DNA of 49,777 nt from Phycisphaerales bacterium (lineage in GTDB: Bacteria > Planctomycetota > Phycisphaerae > Phycisphaerales > UBA1924): positions 1 through 49,777 of the forward strand of contig JAJDDD010000022.1 of the NCBI GenBank assembly GCA_029260495.1, given 5' to 3'. Shown in pieces: positions 24,301 through 32,571 of the stretch. The notes beneath the pieces are model-generated. The model made no database searches, was not told the DNA's origin, and saw nothing but the letters and a program-made list of their open reading frames with translations. The stretch's first letter is position 1. Every line of letters starts with the position of its first letter. Both the position numbers and the translations under genes were made by a program.

Positions 24301-25598
24301 ATACGTCGGTGCTGGAGGGGTTCTGGCCGACGAAGCCACTCTTTGAGGAGCGGAGTGTGCGCCGGGGCGAGTCAGCGCTGCTGTCGAGCTCGCGCATGAA
24401 TGCCTTGGCGCTCTTTGAGCCCGATGTGTCGGGGGGGATTGATGAGCGTTGGCGGATCACGCTGAATGAGCGCGGTGCAGCGGCGCAGACGCAGGTTGTG
24501 TCGCTGGATGATTCATCGGTATTTGTGCTGCGTTTCGGTGAGATGGGAGGAACGCTGTCGCGCATTGATCGGGCGACGGGACGGACGATCTGGTCAACAC
24601 TGGGTTTTCGCTCGTTGTTCGCTGCTCAGGATCCGGCGACGCCGAAGCTTTTTGATGACGACGGGCGGCCGATGTATATCGAAACGGGAACGCACGGCCC
24701 GTTGCCCTTGAGCCAGCTTGTTGTGGCGCAGAGCGGATCGGTGCTGACGATGGTGGAGCGTTCGGGCCGGGCGGTGGGAATCAGTCTGGAGACGGGACGG
24801 ACGCTCTGGAAGCGGACCGAACTGGCGGATGTTGTCGTGGACGCATCGGCGAGCGCGGGGCTGTTGGCGGTGGGCGCTTTGAACCTGTCGGCGGAAGAGG
24901 CCGTCGCGCCAACTGCGGCGCTGATCGCGCTGGATCTGCGCACAGGACGGGTGCTGCATGAGATCAGCCCGGAGCTTGGGCTGGTGCGCTGGGTGCGGAT
25001 GACTGAAGAGGGACGGATGGTCGCGGGGCTTGATGACGGGGTGGCGAGCATTGATTTGTTCCGAGGGAAGGTTCGCTGGATGGTTGGGGGCAAGCGCGGG
25101 GGCGGGACGCGGGAAGCCTGGGTGTTTCCGGGGCGGGTACTGGTGCTGACGGAGCTTGGCGAGTTGGTGCAGATTGAGACAGAGACTGGCGAGATTCGGA
25201 AGGAAGCGCTGGATTCGCGCTCGCTGCTTCAGGTGAACCCGACAGCGGCGACAGCTCAGGAGGTCTACGATCGGGCGGCCTTCATCACGCCGCATGGGAT
25301 CTTGCTCTTTGACCGGCGTGGCGGGCTGGTGGGGAGCGACCACCGGCCGAGTCTGAATGTCGCGAGCGTGGGGACGCTGGCGCAGGACTACATCGTGGCG
25401 GTGGATCAGGCGTCGATGCCGGGCGAGCAGCAAGGGGTGTTTGCCCTGCGGCTGCACACGGCGACCAGCTGCAAACTGGTCATGGAGCGGCTCATTAGCC
25501 TGGCGGGGGCGCCGGAGGAAATCGCATTGCTGGATGGGCGAATTCTCATCGGTTTCGATGATGCAACGCTGGTGGTGGAGACGCCAGCACCCCAATAA
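21384..25598 (+). CDS. Giant exported PQQ-like beta-propeller protein (two propellers around a helical repeat region)
   Basis: This is a 1404-residue protein with a signal peptide (hydrophobic core about 11-22, cleavage near ASAWGQS). Residues about 35-220 are helical, TPR-like. A first PQQ/BamB-type beta-propeller covers about 280-650 (blades such as VYVNDGNSVSAYDRFTLALRW, GLDLATGELLWTRP, VTGRLLWLRRSP). Residues about 670-990 are again helical repeats. A second propeller spans about 1060-1400 (LSRIDRATGRTIWSTLGF, SLETGRTLWKR, ALDLRTGRVLHE). It is probably periplasmic or outer-membrane associated, by analogy with BamB or other planctomycete PQQ proteins. There are no catalytic residues to call a dehydrogenase. 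It is a single-gene unit. Confidence 0.8.
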   Translation: MKRTIGRWLWDFGLLLVAVMAMEASAWGQSLNPVYVDDAPAAVDGLARAMEFRASGNLDEAVRVLQRLLDEEGRRLVATQRDSDLFIDIRSAVLAMFSADGRLLERHRQLMGPVAEARLAAGEEDRVAETLPLTQAGFEAILRVTQRRFERGQFFSAFRLVTELERHPDRLGTAGEDAARLATLMARYLATEESVELAQRWRREAGLDEVELGAIAPPALNQGRMPLDPGPATALGDIVSKPLWSERHTLTPQDLQPERGVSRRSPANDEVSVRLRQQHIMPTVAGDLVYVNDGNSVSAYDRFTLALRWRRIFPSLRPDKGIARVLGAAKGIEDLATVTISGPWAIATTGLGSSTGRVGEGLVRGLDALTGADRWWTDIDKLDPSLEGASVRGPAVVDQGVAVISTVKRHRQRRLDSLHMTGLDLATGELLWTRPIASIGQLPYQQRIKVTEPALLKDGVAYVSNSLGVLAAVEPVTGRLLWLRRSPAATARRSDTPPWEVGPPAIADGVLYAVSPSLGSILALDIATGDVIAERTMGRVGGVHYVLALGERLILVGSRRIYSTPFDRFDDEQFSPVEIATLEPQAMGHVIVAGDELIVPLQGGMLIVRFDDRGDAVTEQIPLEFSGNVLANESQLIVVDDFDVHTYLIWETARRLLTERMQSEPGDATPAAVFAELAHRAGHPEHILTGVDAAIDAIQSDPASEDNQRARARLFDATLAMVDPEPADLGAALPNELVTSLVNRLARLASDPEERVLQLLVSGSHAVSQGRIGDAVEAHQRILADETLAAVNLTRHHRTLDAQSEAFGRLRELIRSYGRGVYAAHDREADRVLSEVRGAMNPEQFVSIARRYPVSRAASRAWLAAAQAFSARGRRHGAIYALEQGLSAGEFALDPDDPILGELAGRLILALDQAGRIAAARTTLDSFLTANPLALLTDGAQTLDVEALRGSLDERLLAQNRRPRVGPILGAANTSVLEGFWPTKPLFEERSVRRGESALLSSSRMNALALFEPDVSGGIDERWRITLNERGAAAQTQVVSLDDSSVFVLRFGEMGGTLSRIDRATGRTIWSTLGFRSLFAAQDPATPKLFDDDGRPMYIETGTHGPLPLSQLVVAQSGSVLTMVERSGRAVGISLETGRTLWKRTELADVVVDASASAGLLAVGALNLSAEEAVAPTAALIALDLRTGRVLHEISPELGLVRWVRMTEEGRMVAGLDDGVASIDLFRGKVRWMVGGKRGGGTREAWVFPGRVLVLTELGELVQIETETGEIRKEALDSRSLLQVNPTAATAQEVYDRAAFITPHGILLFDRRGGLVGSDHRPSLNVASVGTLAQDYIVAVDQASMPGEQQGVFALRLHTATSCKLVMERLISLAGAPEEIALLDGRILIGFDDATLVVETPAPQ

Positions 25599-26170
25599 AG
25601 GGCCATTGGGGGCTTCCAGAGGGTTGCCCCGGGTCCGAGAGCCACGAACAAATGTAAAAATAGGCGATTCGGGGGGTTCAGCTGTCTCAGCGCGGTGACG
25701 GCGGGGTGGCAATTTCTAAGGGATATAGCGATCTTTGGGGTTGTGCCGGGGGGGGTTTTATGGCATAAAATGTGTATGTGCGCTCGGTGAGATTTGCCGG
25801 ACGCCATCAATGTTTGGTTTTGAGGAGGAGAAATACGTCCCGCTTCTATTGCAGCGGCGCATCGATCTGGGAGGGTCGGCGCCGACAGCGCGAAGCAATC
25901 GACACATATCAGTGTTTGCATCACGGCAAATGAAAGCCGTTGTTTTGCTTGTCACTTGAATGTGCGCTATCGCGAAGAAGCACCGCGGGACCACAAAGTT
26001 TGGATGCACTCCTTCACTGTTGCGAGTGAAGGTTCATCAGTGTTGACGAGCGTTTCAACGTTTGGAGCGCTCTTAAAGTCAGAACGCCTCAAGGGAGGCG
26101 TGAGTCTCGGGAGAGTTCAGGCGATCAGCCTGAACGGGAACGAGGCAACTTGGTTAGGAGGAATGGGAAC
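25599..26170 (+). other. Intergenic region with a structured leader before the CTERM gene
   Basis: These 572 nt contain no supported gene. The first ~400 nt are featureless to me apart from short open frames. The last ~160 nt, just before the AGGAGG ribosome-binding site (26156-26161) of the exported-protein gene, hold a series of perfect hairpins listed separately. Confidence 0.5.
26011..26135 (+). promoter_or_regulatory. Hairpin-rich 5' leader of the exported CTERM protein gene
   Basis: Three perfect inverted repeats occur in series. CCTTCACT/AGTGAAGG (26011-26018 and 26025-26032, loop GTTGCG) is first. ACGCCTC/GAGGCGT (26084-26090 and 26095-26101, 4-nt loop) is second. GTTCAGGC/GCCTGAAC (26115-26122 and 26128-26135, 5-nt loop) is third. 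Between the first two, GTTGA/TCAAC (26042-26059) and GAGCG/CGCTC (26048-26072) offer mutually exclusive pairings. None is followed by a T-run, so they are not ordinary terminators. They end about 20 nt before the AGGAGG box. Likely an mRNA-stabilising or regulatory leader; no known riboswitch is recognised. Confidence 0.5.
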
Positions 26171-26950
26171 ATGTTGAAAGTCATTGTTGCGGCGGCAGGA
26201 CTTGCTGTTGCTGCGAACGCGACTGCTCGCACCGGACTTGAGTCTGTGGCGAGCGAAGGCTTTTCAGGCCTGACGTACGTCAACGGCCAAGGCATTGCAG
26301 GCAAGAGCTATATGCAGTCTGCTCGTAATGGCGCGCCCGGCACTCGTGATGCCTCTGGCGATGATTACACCGCTGCCGTGCTCGCTCAGAGCGATGCTGG
26401 TGGTGCGTTCTTCATCGACGATTTCCCGGATGACTTCGTCTTCGGGACCAACCCGCAGGATTCAGGCGCCAACCTGATCACCGGCGCCGGCACCAACAAG
26501 GTCGATTTCGAGACCATCCTTGGCCCGGGCATGAAGGCGATTCAGGTCAACCACTTCACCACGGACTCCAGCGAGTACATTCCCGCTGGCATTGACCCCG
26601 TCGGTGATGGCGCTGGCACGCTGACGGCGATTCGCTTTGATGTCGGCGGCTTTGCCGCAGGCAGCGAGTTCGGCGCCGGCACTCCGGATCCGATCGAGTG
26701 GAATGGCACGACCTTCACGGTCGTGAGCGCTGAGATCGCCCTGTTCATCGATGGCGCCCTGGTATTCACAGCCCCGACGGCTGCGGATGACTTCAGTGCT
26801 GGCCTCGCGAGCGCGGGTGTTGTCGGCGGCGCCGATGGCTCTGGTGTGGACGAAGTCGCGATCGTGTGGGTTCTCAATGAGGTTCCGGCGCCTGGCGCGG
26901 TGTCCCTCTTTGGTCTCGCTGGTCTGGCTGCGGTTCGCCGTCGTCGCTAA
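26171..26950 (+). CDS. Exported protein with planctomycete PEP-CTERM-like sorting tail
   Basis: This is a 259-residue protein with a signal peptide (MLKVIVAAAGLAVAANATA, cleavage near residue 19-21) and a mainly beta, Gly/Asp-rich body of unknown function. It ends VPAPGAVSLFGLAGLAAVRRRR: a short PxPG motif, a hydrophobic helix and an Arg cluster, i.e. the PEP-CTERM pattern with PAPG replacing PEP. Such tails are recognised by exosortase and direct surface or extracellular-matrix export. The ATG at 26171 follows AGGAGG by 9 nt. It has a structured leader, two hairpins after the stop and a strong terminator, which suggests a highly expressed single gene. Confidence 0.78.
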   Translation: MLKVIVAAAGLAVAANATARTGLESVASEGFSGLTYVNGQGIAGKSYMQSARNGAPGTRDASGDDYTAAVLAQSDAGGAFFIDDFPDDFVFGTNPQDSGANLITGAGTNKVDFETILGPGMKAIQVNHFTTDSSEYIPAGIDPVGDGAGTLTAIRFDVGGFAAGSEFGAGTPDPIEWNGTTFTVVSAEIALFIDGALVFTAPTAADDFSAGLASAGVVGGADGSGVDEVAIVWVLNEVPAPGAVSLFGLAGLAAVRRRR

Positions 26951-26953
26951 TCC

Positions 26954-26990
26954 GCCACTTCTCATGTGACGCAATCGCGTCGCAAGTGGC
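26954..26990 (+). repeat. Nested hairpin directly after the CTERM gene stop codon
   Basis: The outer stem GCCACTT (26954-26960) pairs with AAGTGGC (26984-26990). Inside it GACGC (26968-26972) pairs with GCGTC (26977-26981). The structure begins 4 nt after the stop and precedes the terminator by about 30 nt. It may protect the 3' end of the mRNA. Confidence 0.5.
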
Positions 26991-27022
26991 CCCCATTTCC
27001 TGATAATCAAGTACGATCCACA

Positions 27023-27059
27023 CATGGCCCCCTGTTGCGAGGGGGCCATGTTCTTTTTT
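27023..27059 (+). terminator. Rho-independent terminator of the CTERM gene
   Basis: CATGGCCCCC (27023-27032) pairs perfectly with GGGGGCCATG (27041-27050); the flanking T-A extends the stem to 11 bp around the loop GTTGCG. The run TTCTTTTTT (27051-27059) follows. This is the clearest intrinsic terminator in the window. Confidence 0.9.
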
Positions 27060-27235
27060 GGACCAATCAATGGGCCGCCTGCACATAGCGTGGAGCAGGA
27101 TTTGCCCGCCTGCTCGTCGTCATTGTGCAGGCGGTGTAGAATCGTGTCGAAGTGACTGACGCCGCTGTGCTTTTCGCATGCCCTTGATAAAATCCACGCG
27201 CACGGCTTCGTCGCTCTTACCAGGAGAAGTTCCCA

Positions 27236-28102
27236 ATGTTGCGCAGAAGCAATCCCACCCAACGTGAAGACATTTTCGGACCATCGCAATCGTGGGAAGA
27301 CGCCGAGGGGCCAGGCTCGAGCGGAGCGGCTCCAACCAAGGCGAAACCGGCGAGCACCGGACGAATGACCATCGGCGGCACGGTGAACAAGAGCCTCTTT
27401 CTGTTGGCGATCTGTGTGATTACAGCCGTGGTGGCGTGGGACATGACGCTGCCTGAAGTCTCAGGCGGCCAGACGTTCGGCATCACGTCGGGGCCGGTGT
27501 CGCCGATGGCGGTCACGTTCGGCGGCGCGATTCTCGGATTCATTCTCGCAATGGTGACTGTTTTCAAGCCGAAAATTGCGATGTGGACTTCGCCGGTGTA
27601 TGCGCTGTGCGAAGGCTGCTTTGTGGGAGGCATCTCCGGCTTGTACGCGATGCAGTTCGCCAAACCCGGCGCCGAGGGGATGTTGGCTGACACAACAATC
27701 GTCATTCAAGCGGCGCTGGGCACGTTCGGCGTCTTTGCCGCTTCACTCGTGGCATATCGAACCGGACTCATCAAGCCCACCAAGCGGCTGCAAAGCTTTG
27801 TTGTCATCGCGCTGGGCGGATTGATCCTGACGACGTTCGGATCCATGATGCTTTCGATGTTCTTCGATATGCCGTTCATTCAAGGCGCCCATCCGCTGGG
27901 GCTGGTGATCACACTCTTTGCGATCGGGCTGGCGGCGTTGAGCTTCATCTTCGATTTTGATTTTGTCGCGCAAGGGGTGGCGAACGGCGTGGGCAAGTGG
28001 GGCGAGTGGTACGGAGGGTTCTCACTGCTTGTGACGCTGGTGTGGGTGTATGTGGAGATGCTGCGGCTGATCTGGATTATCCGATCGATGGTGGATGACT
28101 GA
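27236..28102 (+). CDS. Bax inhibitor-1 / YccA family membrane protein
   Basis: This is a 288-residue protein. A polar N-terminus of about 45 residues is followed by seven hydrophobic helices. Diagnostic stretches are PVYALCEGCFVGGISGLY, AYRTGLIKPTKRL, SFIFDFDFVAQGV (the conserved Asp pair of the pore-closing region) and EWYGGFSLLVTLVWVYVEMLRL at the C-terminus. Family members (YetJ, YbhL, YccA) are pH-sensitive calcium-leak channels or FtsH modulators in the inner membrane. ATG 27236 has AGGAGAAG 5-8 nt upstream. It is a single-gene unit after the strong terminator. Confidence 0.92.
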   Translation: MLRRSNPTQREDIFGPSQSWEDAEGPGSSGAAPTKAKPASTGRMTIGGTVNKSLFLLAICVITAVVAWDMTLPEVSGGQTFGITSGPVSPMAVTFGGAILGFILAMVTVFKPKIAMWTSPVYALCEGCFVGGISGLYAMQFAKPGAEGMLADTTIVIQAALGTFGVFAASLVAYRTGLIKPTKRLQSFVVIALGGLILTTFGSMMLSMFFDMPFIQGAHPLGLVITLFAIGLAALSFIFDFDFVAQGVANGVGKWGEWYGGFSLLVTLVWVYVEMLRLIWIIRSMVDD

Positions 28103-28273
28103 TTCGTTCACTTGTCCAGCTTGCCTATGTGCCTCAAGTAGCTGTGCGGATGGGATGTGCTCGGAGTTTGATAGGGTATCGCTTGGCCCCCATGTCTGGA
28201 CGAGGGCGAAGAGAACGGGTATCTTCCTTCGGAGTGGCATAGAATGGCACAAGCTCTGCTGAGGACAGTGGTT

Positions 28274-28576
28274 ATGGGTCTGGATTTTGCGATTGACGAG
28301 TTGTATGCGACCGGTTGGTCGGCGGGGGATTCGCGCGGGTGTTTGCACTCTGCTGGCGGCCAGGTGTACCCATCTGCAGATCGGGTGGGGCAGGAGTTTG
28401 AGGCAGTCGGCTTTGGCCTGACGATCCGCCGCGTGGATATGTTCGACTGCTTCCGGGCCCAGTGGCAGGACGCACACGGAGTTGCGAGCGGAGCGACCGT
28501 GGGACAGTCCGCGGAAGAGGCGGCGGTGTATGCCCTTGCTCAGCTGAGGAAGCAGACCGCGGGCGTGGGAGCGTAA
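28274..28576 (+). CDS. Small conserved-looking hypothetical protein
   Basis: This is a 100-residue protein from ATG 28274, which has GAGGA 8 nt upstream; an ATG 30 nt earlier is in frame but lacks such a site. I cannot name the family. The sequence is compact, with MGLDFAIDELYATGW at the N-terminus, FDCFRAQWQDAHG in the middle and an Ala-rich helix AVYALAQLRKQ at the C-terminus, and no signal peptide. The pattern of Trp/Cys/His and a closing alanine helix suggests a folded alpha/beta domain. Coding-like codon use and a good ribosome-binding site support it. Confidence 0.6.
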   Translation: MGLDFAIDELYATGWSAGDSRGCLHSAGGQVYPSADRVGQEFEAVGFGLTIRRVDMFDCFRAQWQDAHGVASGATVGQSAEEAAVYALAQLRKQTAGVGA

Positions 28577-28715
28577 AGAGCCTTCTTGCGGGCTGCACGA
28601 GAAGAAACATTCTTTGGTGAGTTGACGCGGGCGAAGCTGCGGGTAAGGTTTTCCGCGTCGCTGATTGGTGCTGGCTTGCCATATGGGCTAAGCGGAATAT
28701 TGCGACAAACAATCC

Positions 28716-28790
28716 GGCCCCATCGTCTAGCCTGGTCCAGGACGCCAGGTTCTCATCCTGGAAACCGGGGTTCGAATCCCCGTGGGGTCA
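28716..28790 (+). tRNA. trnE: tRNA-Glu (anticodon CTC)
   Basis: The acceptor stem GGCCCCA pairs with TGGGGTC (one G-T). The anticodon stem CCAGG/CCTGG closes the loop TTCTCAT, giving CTC (Glu). The T arm is CGGGG-TTCGAAT-CCCCG. The discriminator is A and no CCA is encoded. It lies about 100 nt before the left integrase remnant of the proposed island. Confidence 0.95.
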
Positions 28791-28892
28791 TTTTCAGCTT
28801 GCAACTTGCTGTACGACGAAAGATGACCCAATCTTCGTCTTCATAGGTCCAGCGATCGCGCTCGCGTCAAATGCGAAGTGAACGGATTCAAC

Positions 28893-29125
28893 AAAGCGGG
28901 TGACCGGACTCAAACCTGCGACATTTGCCTTGGGAAACGGCAGGTCCAAATCGCAGCCAGTTGTCGCGACAGTCACTCATGAGGATATCGCATAGATCCC
29001 CGGCGTTCGCTACTGCGATTGACCTTAGAGACCCGCGCCGTGCGCGTCTGGTCGAATTTTGGTCAAACCTGCCGCAAGCCGTGCAAACCGGCATCGTGTC
29101 CCCCCCGCGTTCGGATGTGCCATGA
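28893..29125 (+). pseudogene. Integrase C-terminal remnant / tRNA-Gly-like segment, left copy
   Basis: From 28893 the sequence AAAGCGGGTGACCGGACTC is identical to that at 47685, and similarity continues for over 200 nt. In frame it reads KRVTGLKPATFALGNG...QPVVATVTHEDIA and then a stop. A shifted frame continues DPRRARLVEFWSNLPQAV to the stop at 29123-29125. The right copy has the same two parts in one frame (VTGLEPATFSLGS ... DPRLARLIDSWPNLPEAL). Such tails are, to my knowledge, typical of phage-type integrase C-termini in planctomycetes, and the first part is the reverse complement of a tRNA-Gly-like sequence. This copy is frameshifted and has no catalytic domain. Confidence 0.6.
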
Positions 29126-29138
29126 GGGAGTCTGATTG

Positions 29139-31460
29139 ATGTCCTCTTTACTTTCGAAACAGGCAATAGCGTTCCTCGCCGTTGCGGTGATCGGTTTTGG
29201 CATCTTCCTTCCGATGCGAGCGTTCTCCCAGAGCGCTCCCGCCGTGACAGAGCCGGCGAAGGCCTCACTCGCTGAGCAGATTGTCACGCGACAGGCCGAG
29301 GTGACTGCGGAACTTGCCCGTGTGGAGAACCAGATCGCCGCGGCCGGCGACGAGGCTCCGGAGTCGGCGCTGCGCGAGAAGGAGTTGCTGGATCGTATTG
29401 ATCTCCTGCTGCAACAGGAACACGGAGCGCTGGAGCAGAAGGAGGAGTCAGAGGCAACGGTCGAACAGCTCAAGCGCGACCTTGAGCAGGTGCGGACATC
29501 TGGGCCGAGTGAGACGGCGCCATACTCAATCTTGCTTCTCGATGCAGTGCGCGAAGAGCTGCGCACGCTGCGCGGTCGCATGGCGACGATTGAGGCAGGT
29601 GTAGTTGCAGCAGCAGAAGCGCGAGAACAGGCGCGGGACACCCTTGATAAACGCGAGGCAGCGCGTCGCCGCGCAACCGAGACCAAAGAGGGCAACAGCA
29701 ACGAGAGCAAATCGATTGAGCTCGCGAGGCAAGTCCGTCTGAGTGAGCTTGAGAGCCGCGCCGCCGCCGAGGCTCTCCAGCTGCGCAAGATCGAGGAGGA
29801 GCGACAACGAGCGCTGCGACAAGTCTTCGAGACGCGCATCACGATTGCCACAGAACGAGAGAAGTGGATTGCATCAGATTCTACTTTTTCACAAGACGAC
29901 CTTCGGGCGAAGATTGTGGAGCTGCAATCGAAGGCTGACCAGGTTCGCCAGCAACTTGAAATTCAGCAGAGCCGAATTGAGTTCGCGGAGCGCGCGTGGC
30001 TTGAGGCGAAGGGCAGGCATTCCGCGAACACGACCAACGATGCAGCCTTGGCCGAAGAGGTCTCTGCGCGACGCCTTGCTTTCCAGGTTCATCAGCGCGA
30101 GCGGGCGCTGATGACCAGACGCGTGGAACGTTTGGTGTTAATGAAGGAAATGTGGCAGCGCCGATTCCAGATCTGGCGGGAGAACCCAGATCGCGCCACC
30201 ATCTCGACTTGGGATGCCGACACCCGTGTGCTCCTCGATGGGTTTGACACCGAGCACCGGCTTCAAGAGCTGGAACTGCGTGATCTTGCCAAGGAGCGGG
30301 TAATGCTCCAGAGCCGTCTCGAAGGGCTTGGTGGCGAGGACGCTGGTGTCGCCCAGTGGGTCCATCCGCAGATCGTTTTGAAGGCCAGCCTTGGAGAGGC
30401 ATCAGACTTAAATCTCACGAGCATCGAGAGCGCCCGGCGTCTTGCCGAGCGGATGCTCGACGACATGGGCACAGAGCTCGCCACCATCGGAGTGGGTCAG
30501 CGACTCAGTGATCTCTGGAAGTCAGTTCTCACGATCTGGGACTTCGAGATTACATCAATCGATGACCGGTCTATTACTGTTGGCAAGGTCGTCATCGGTT
30601 TGGTGCTGCTTTTCCTCGGTTTCTTTCTCTCGAAACTCATCAGCACATGGCTCGGTCGTCGGGTGTTGCCTCGGCTTGGCATGAACGAAGGCGCCGCAGC
30701 GGCGTTCCGATCGATCTCGTTCTATCTGCTGCTCATCGGCTTTGTGTTCTTTGCGCTTCGAACAATTAACGTGCCGCTGACGGCGTTCACAATTCTCGGC
30801 GGCGCGGTCGCGATCGGGGTCGGCTTCGGCAGCCAGAATATCATGAACAATTTCATGAGCGGACTCATCCTGATTGCCGAGCGCCCGGTCCGTGTCGGAG
30901 ACCTTATTCAGATCGGTGAGCTCTACGGCATCGTGCAGCATCTCGGCGCTCGAAGCACCCGCGTGCTCACCGGCACTAACATCGAAATCGTCGTGCCGAA
31001 CAGCGCCTTCCTCGAAAACAACGTGATCAACTGGACACTCTCCGAATCGAAAGTTCGCATACACGTTTGCGTCGGCGTGGTCTACGGCTCACCGACGCGC
31101 GAAGTGACGCGCCTTCTCAGGAAGGTCGTGGAGGAGCACGGTCGAGTTCTGAAATCGCCCGCACCGACCGTGCTCTTCACGGAGTTCGCAGACAACTCGC
31201 TTAATTTCGAGGTTCATTTTTGGATCGTCATGCGGAAGATCATGGACCGGCGGATAATCGAAAGCGACATTCGCTACCGTATTGACAACCTCTTCAACGA
31301 AGCCTCGATCGTAATTGCGTTCCCGCAGCGCGACGTTCATCTCGATACGCAGCGTCCGCTCGATATCCGCGTGTTGTCCGGTCGACTGCCAGGCGAAGCG
31401 CAGGCAGAACCTTCGCTCGCGACGGACGGCAGCGAGAGTTCTGGTCACACTACGTCCTGA
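29139..31460 (+). CDS. Large mechanosensitive ion channel of the MscS/MscK type
   Basis: This is a 773-residue protein from ATG 29139 (GAGGGAG upstream). A signal peptide (about residues 1-32, ending MRAFSQS) is followed by a long periplasmic coiled-coil region rich in Glu/Arg/Ala (about 40-430). Three membrane helices follow (around VVIGLVLLFLGFFLSKLIS, ISFYLLLIGFVFFALRTI and the pore helix AFTILGGAVAIGVGFGSQNI). The MscS beta domain comes next (RPVRVGDLIQIGELYG, VPNSAFLENNVINWTL), then the alpha/beta C-terminal domain. These channels open on hypo-osmotic shock. The gene starts an operon with corA (16 nt downstream) and the CBS-domain transporter. Confidence 0.92.
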   Translation: MSSLLSKQAIAFLAVAVIGFGIFLPMRAFSQSAPAVTEPAKASLAEQIVTRQAEVTAELARVENQIAAAGDEAPESALREKELLDRIDLLLQQEHGALEQKEESEATVEQLKRDLEQVRTSGPSETAPYSILLLDAVREELRTLRGRMATIEAGVVAAAEAREQARDTLDKREAARRRATETKEGNSNESKSIELARQVRLSELESRAAAEALQLRKIEEERQRALRQVFETRITIATEREKWIASDSTFSQDDLRAKIVELQSKADQVRQQLEIQQSRIEFAERAWLEAKGRHSANTTNDAALAEEVSARRLAFQVHQRERALMTRRVERLVLMKEMWQRRFQIWRENPDRATISTWDADTRVLLDGFDTEHRLQELELRDLAKERVMLQSRLEGLGGEDAGVAQWVHPQIVLKASLGEASDLNLTSIESARRLAERMLDDMGTELATIGVGQRLSDLWKSVLTIWDFEITSIDDRSITVGKVVIGLVLLFLGFFLSKLISTWLGRRVLPRLGMNEGAAAAFRSISFYLLLIGFVFFALRTINVPLTAFTILGGAVAIGVGFGSQNIMNNFMSGLILIAERPVRVGDLIQIGELYGIVQHLGARSTRVLTGTNIEIVVPNSAFLENNVINWTLSESKVRIHVCVGVVYGSPTREVTRLLRKVVEEHGRVLKSPAPTVLFTEFADNSLNFEVHFWIVMRKIMDRRIIESDIRYRIDNLFNEASIVIAFPQRDVHLDTQRPLDIRVLSGRLPGEAQAEPSLATDGSESSGHTTS

Positions 31461-31476
31461 AACACTGGAGCGCGCC

Positions 31477-32571
31477 GTGTTCAAGAAACAACATCCACCC
31501 CCAGGCTCGCGTCCCGGGACGTACGTTCCTTCACCGGACGCGTCGGCCTCGGTCGTAACGGCCATCTGGTACACCGTTGACGAGGTCGAAACCGCCAAGA
31601 TTAGCGATCTTTCCGAACTAAACCGGTATCGAGATCAGGAGGGCGTCCTCTGGGTGGACGTGCAGGGGCTCCGTGATGTGGGTGTGATCGAGCGAATCGC
31701 CCAGACGTTTTCAATTCATCCTCTCGCTCTGGAGGATGTTGTCAACGTGCCGCAACGCCCGAAGACCGAGACGTATGATGAGCACGAACTTTACATCTCA
31801 CGGATGGTCAAGCTGGGTGAACAGAGGAAGGTTGAGATCGAGCAGGTGGCGGTGCTGTTCAGTCGGGAGTATGTCGTGACCTTCCAGGAACAGCCCGGCG
31901 ATGTTTTCGATCCCGTCCGGGAGCGCATCCGGCAGCGTGGCAGCCGACTCCGCGAGTCCGGCGCCGACTATCTCGCATACAGGATCATTGACACGATTAT
32001 CGATCACTATTACCCAGCCATCGACGGGATCAGCGAGGCGCTCGAGGCACTGGAATCGCGGGTTATGAATCACCCGACTCCGCGCACACTCGGAGAAGTC
32101 AATCGAATGAAACAGACGTTGCTTGATCTTCGGCGCGGAATCTGGCCGCAGCGCGACGCCATCAATGCTCTGGTGCGAGGTGACAGCGAGTACGTCTCCG
32201 AACCAGTGCGGATGTACTTTCGCGATAGTTACGACCACGCTGTACAGATCACCGAGGTGATCGAAACCTATCGGGAGATTACCGCCGGATTGTTCAACAC
32301 ATACCTGTCGGTCGTGAGCAACAGGATGAACGAAGTGATGAAAGTGCTGACGATTATGGCCAGCATTTTCATCCCTCTCACGTTTATGGCCGGGATCTAT
32401 GGTATGAACTTCGAGGGCATGCCCGAGCTGCGCATGTGGTGGAGCTATCCGCTACTTCTCATGCTCATGGCGATCGTCGCAGGCGGGATGCTCATGTACT
32501 TCCGCCGCAAGGGATGGCTGGGGAACGCAGATGCTGAGCAGGATGGCGACGTTACGAAAAATCAAGACTGA
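31477..32571 (+). CDS. corA: Magnesium/cobalt transport protein CorA
   Basis: CorA forms a pentameric Mg2+ channel in the inner membrane. It is 364 residues from the GTG at 31477, with GGAG 6 nt upstream; the frame is open further 5', but that part overlaps the MscS gene. There is a cytoplasmic alpha/beta funnel domain, a long stalk helix, and two C-terminal membrane helices. The signature YGMNFEGMPEL sits between them (the GMN selectivity loop and the MPEL motif). The second helix is followed by a short basic end. The stop overlaps the ATG of the next gene (TGATG), so the two are translationally coupled. Confidence 0.95.
   Translation: MFKKQHPPPGSRPGTYVPSPDASASVVTAIWYTVDEVETAKISDLSELNRYRDQEGVLWVDVQGLRDVGVIERIAQTFSIHPLALEDVVNVPQRPKTETYDEHELYISRMVKLGEQRKVEIEQVAVLFSREYVVTFQEQPGDVFDPVRERIRQRGSRLRESGADYLAYRIIDTIIDHYYPAIDGISEALEALESRVMNHPTPRTLGEVNRMKQTLLDLRRGIWPQRDAINALVRGDSEYVSEPVRMYFRDSYDHAVQITEVIETYREITAGLFNTYLSVVSNRMNEVMKVLTIMASIFIPLTFMAGIYGMNFEGMPELRMWWSYPLLLMLMAIVAGGMLMYFRRKGWLGNADAEQDGDVTKNQD

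Noticed and set aside
25735-25959. 74-codon frame in the region before the CTERM gene
   Set aside because: No ribosome-binding site, no similarity to known proteins, sequence unlike neighbouring coding regions.
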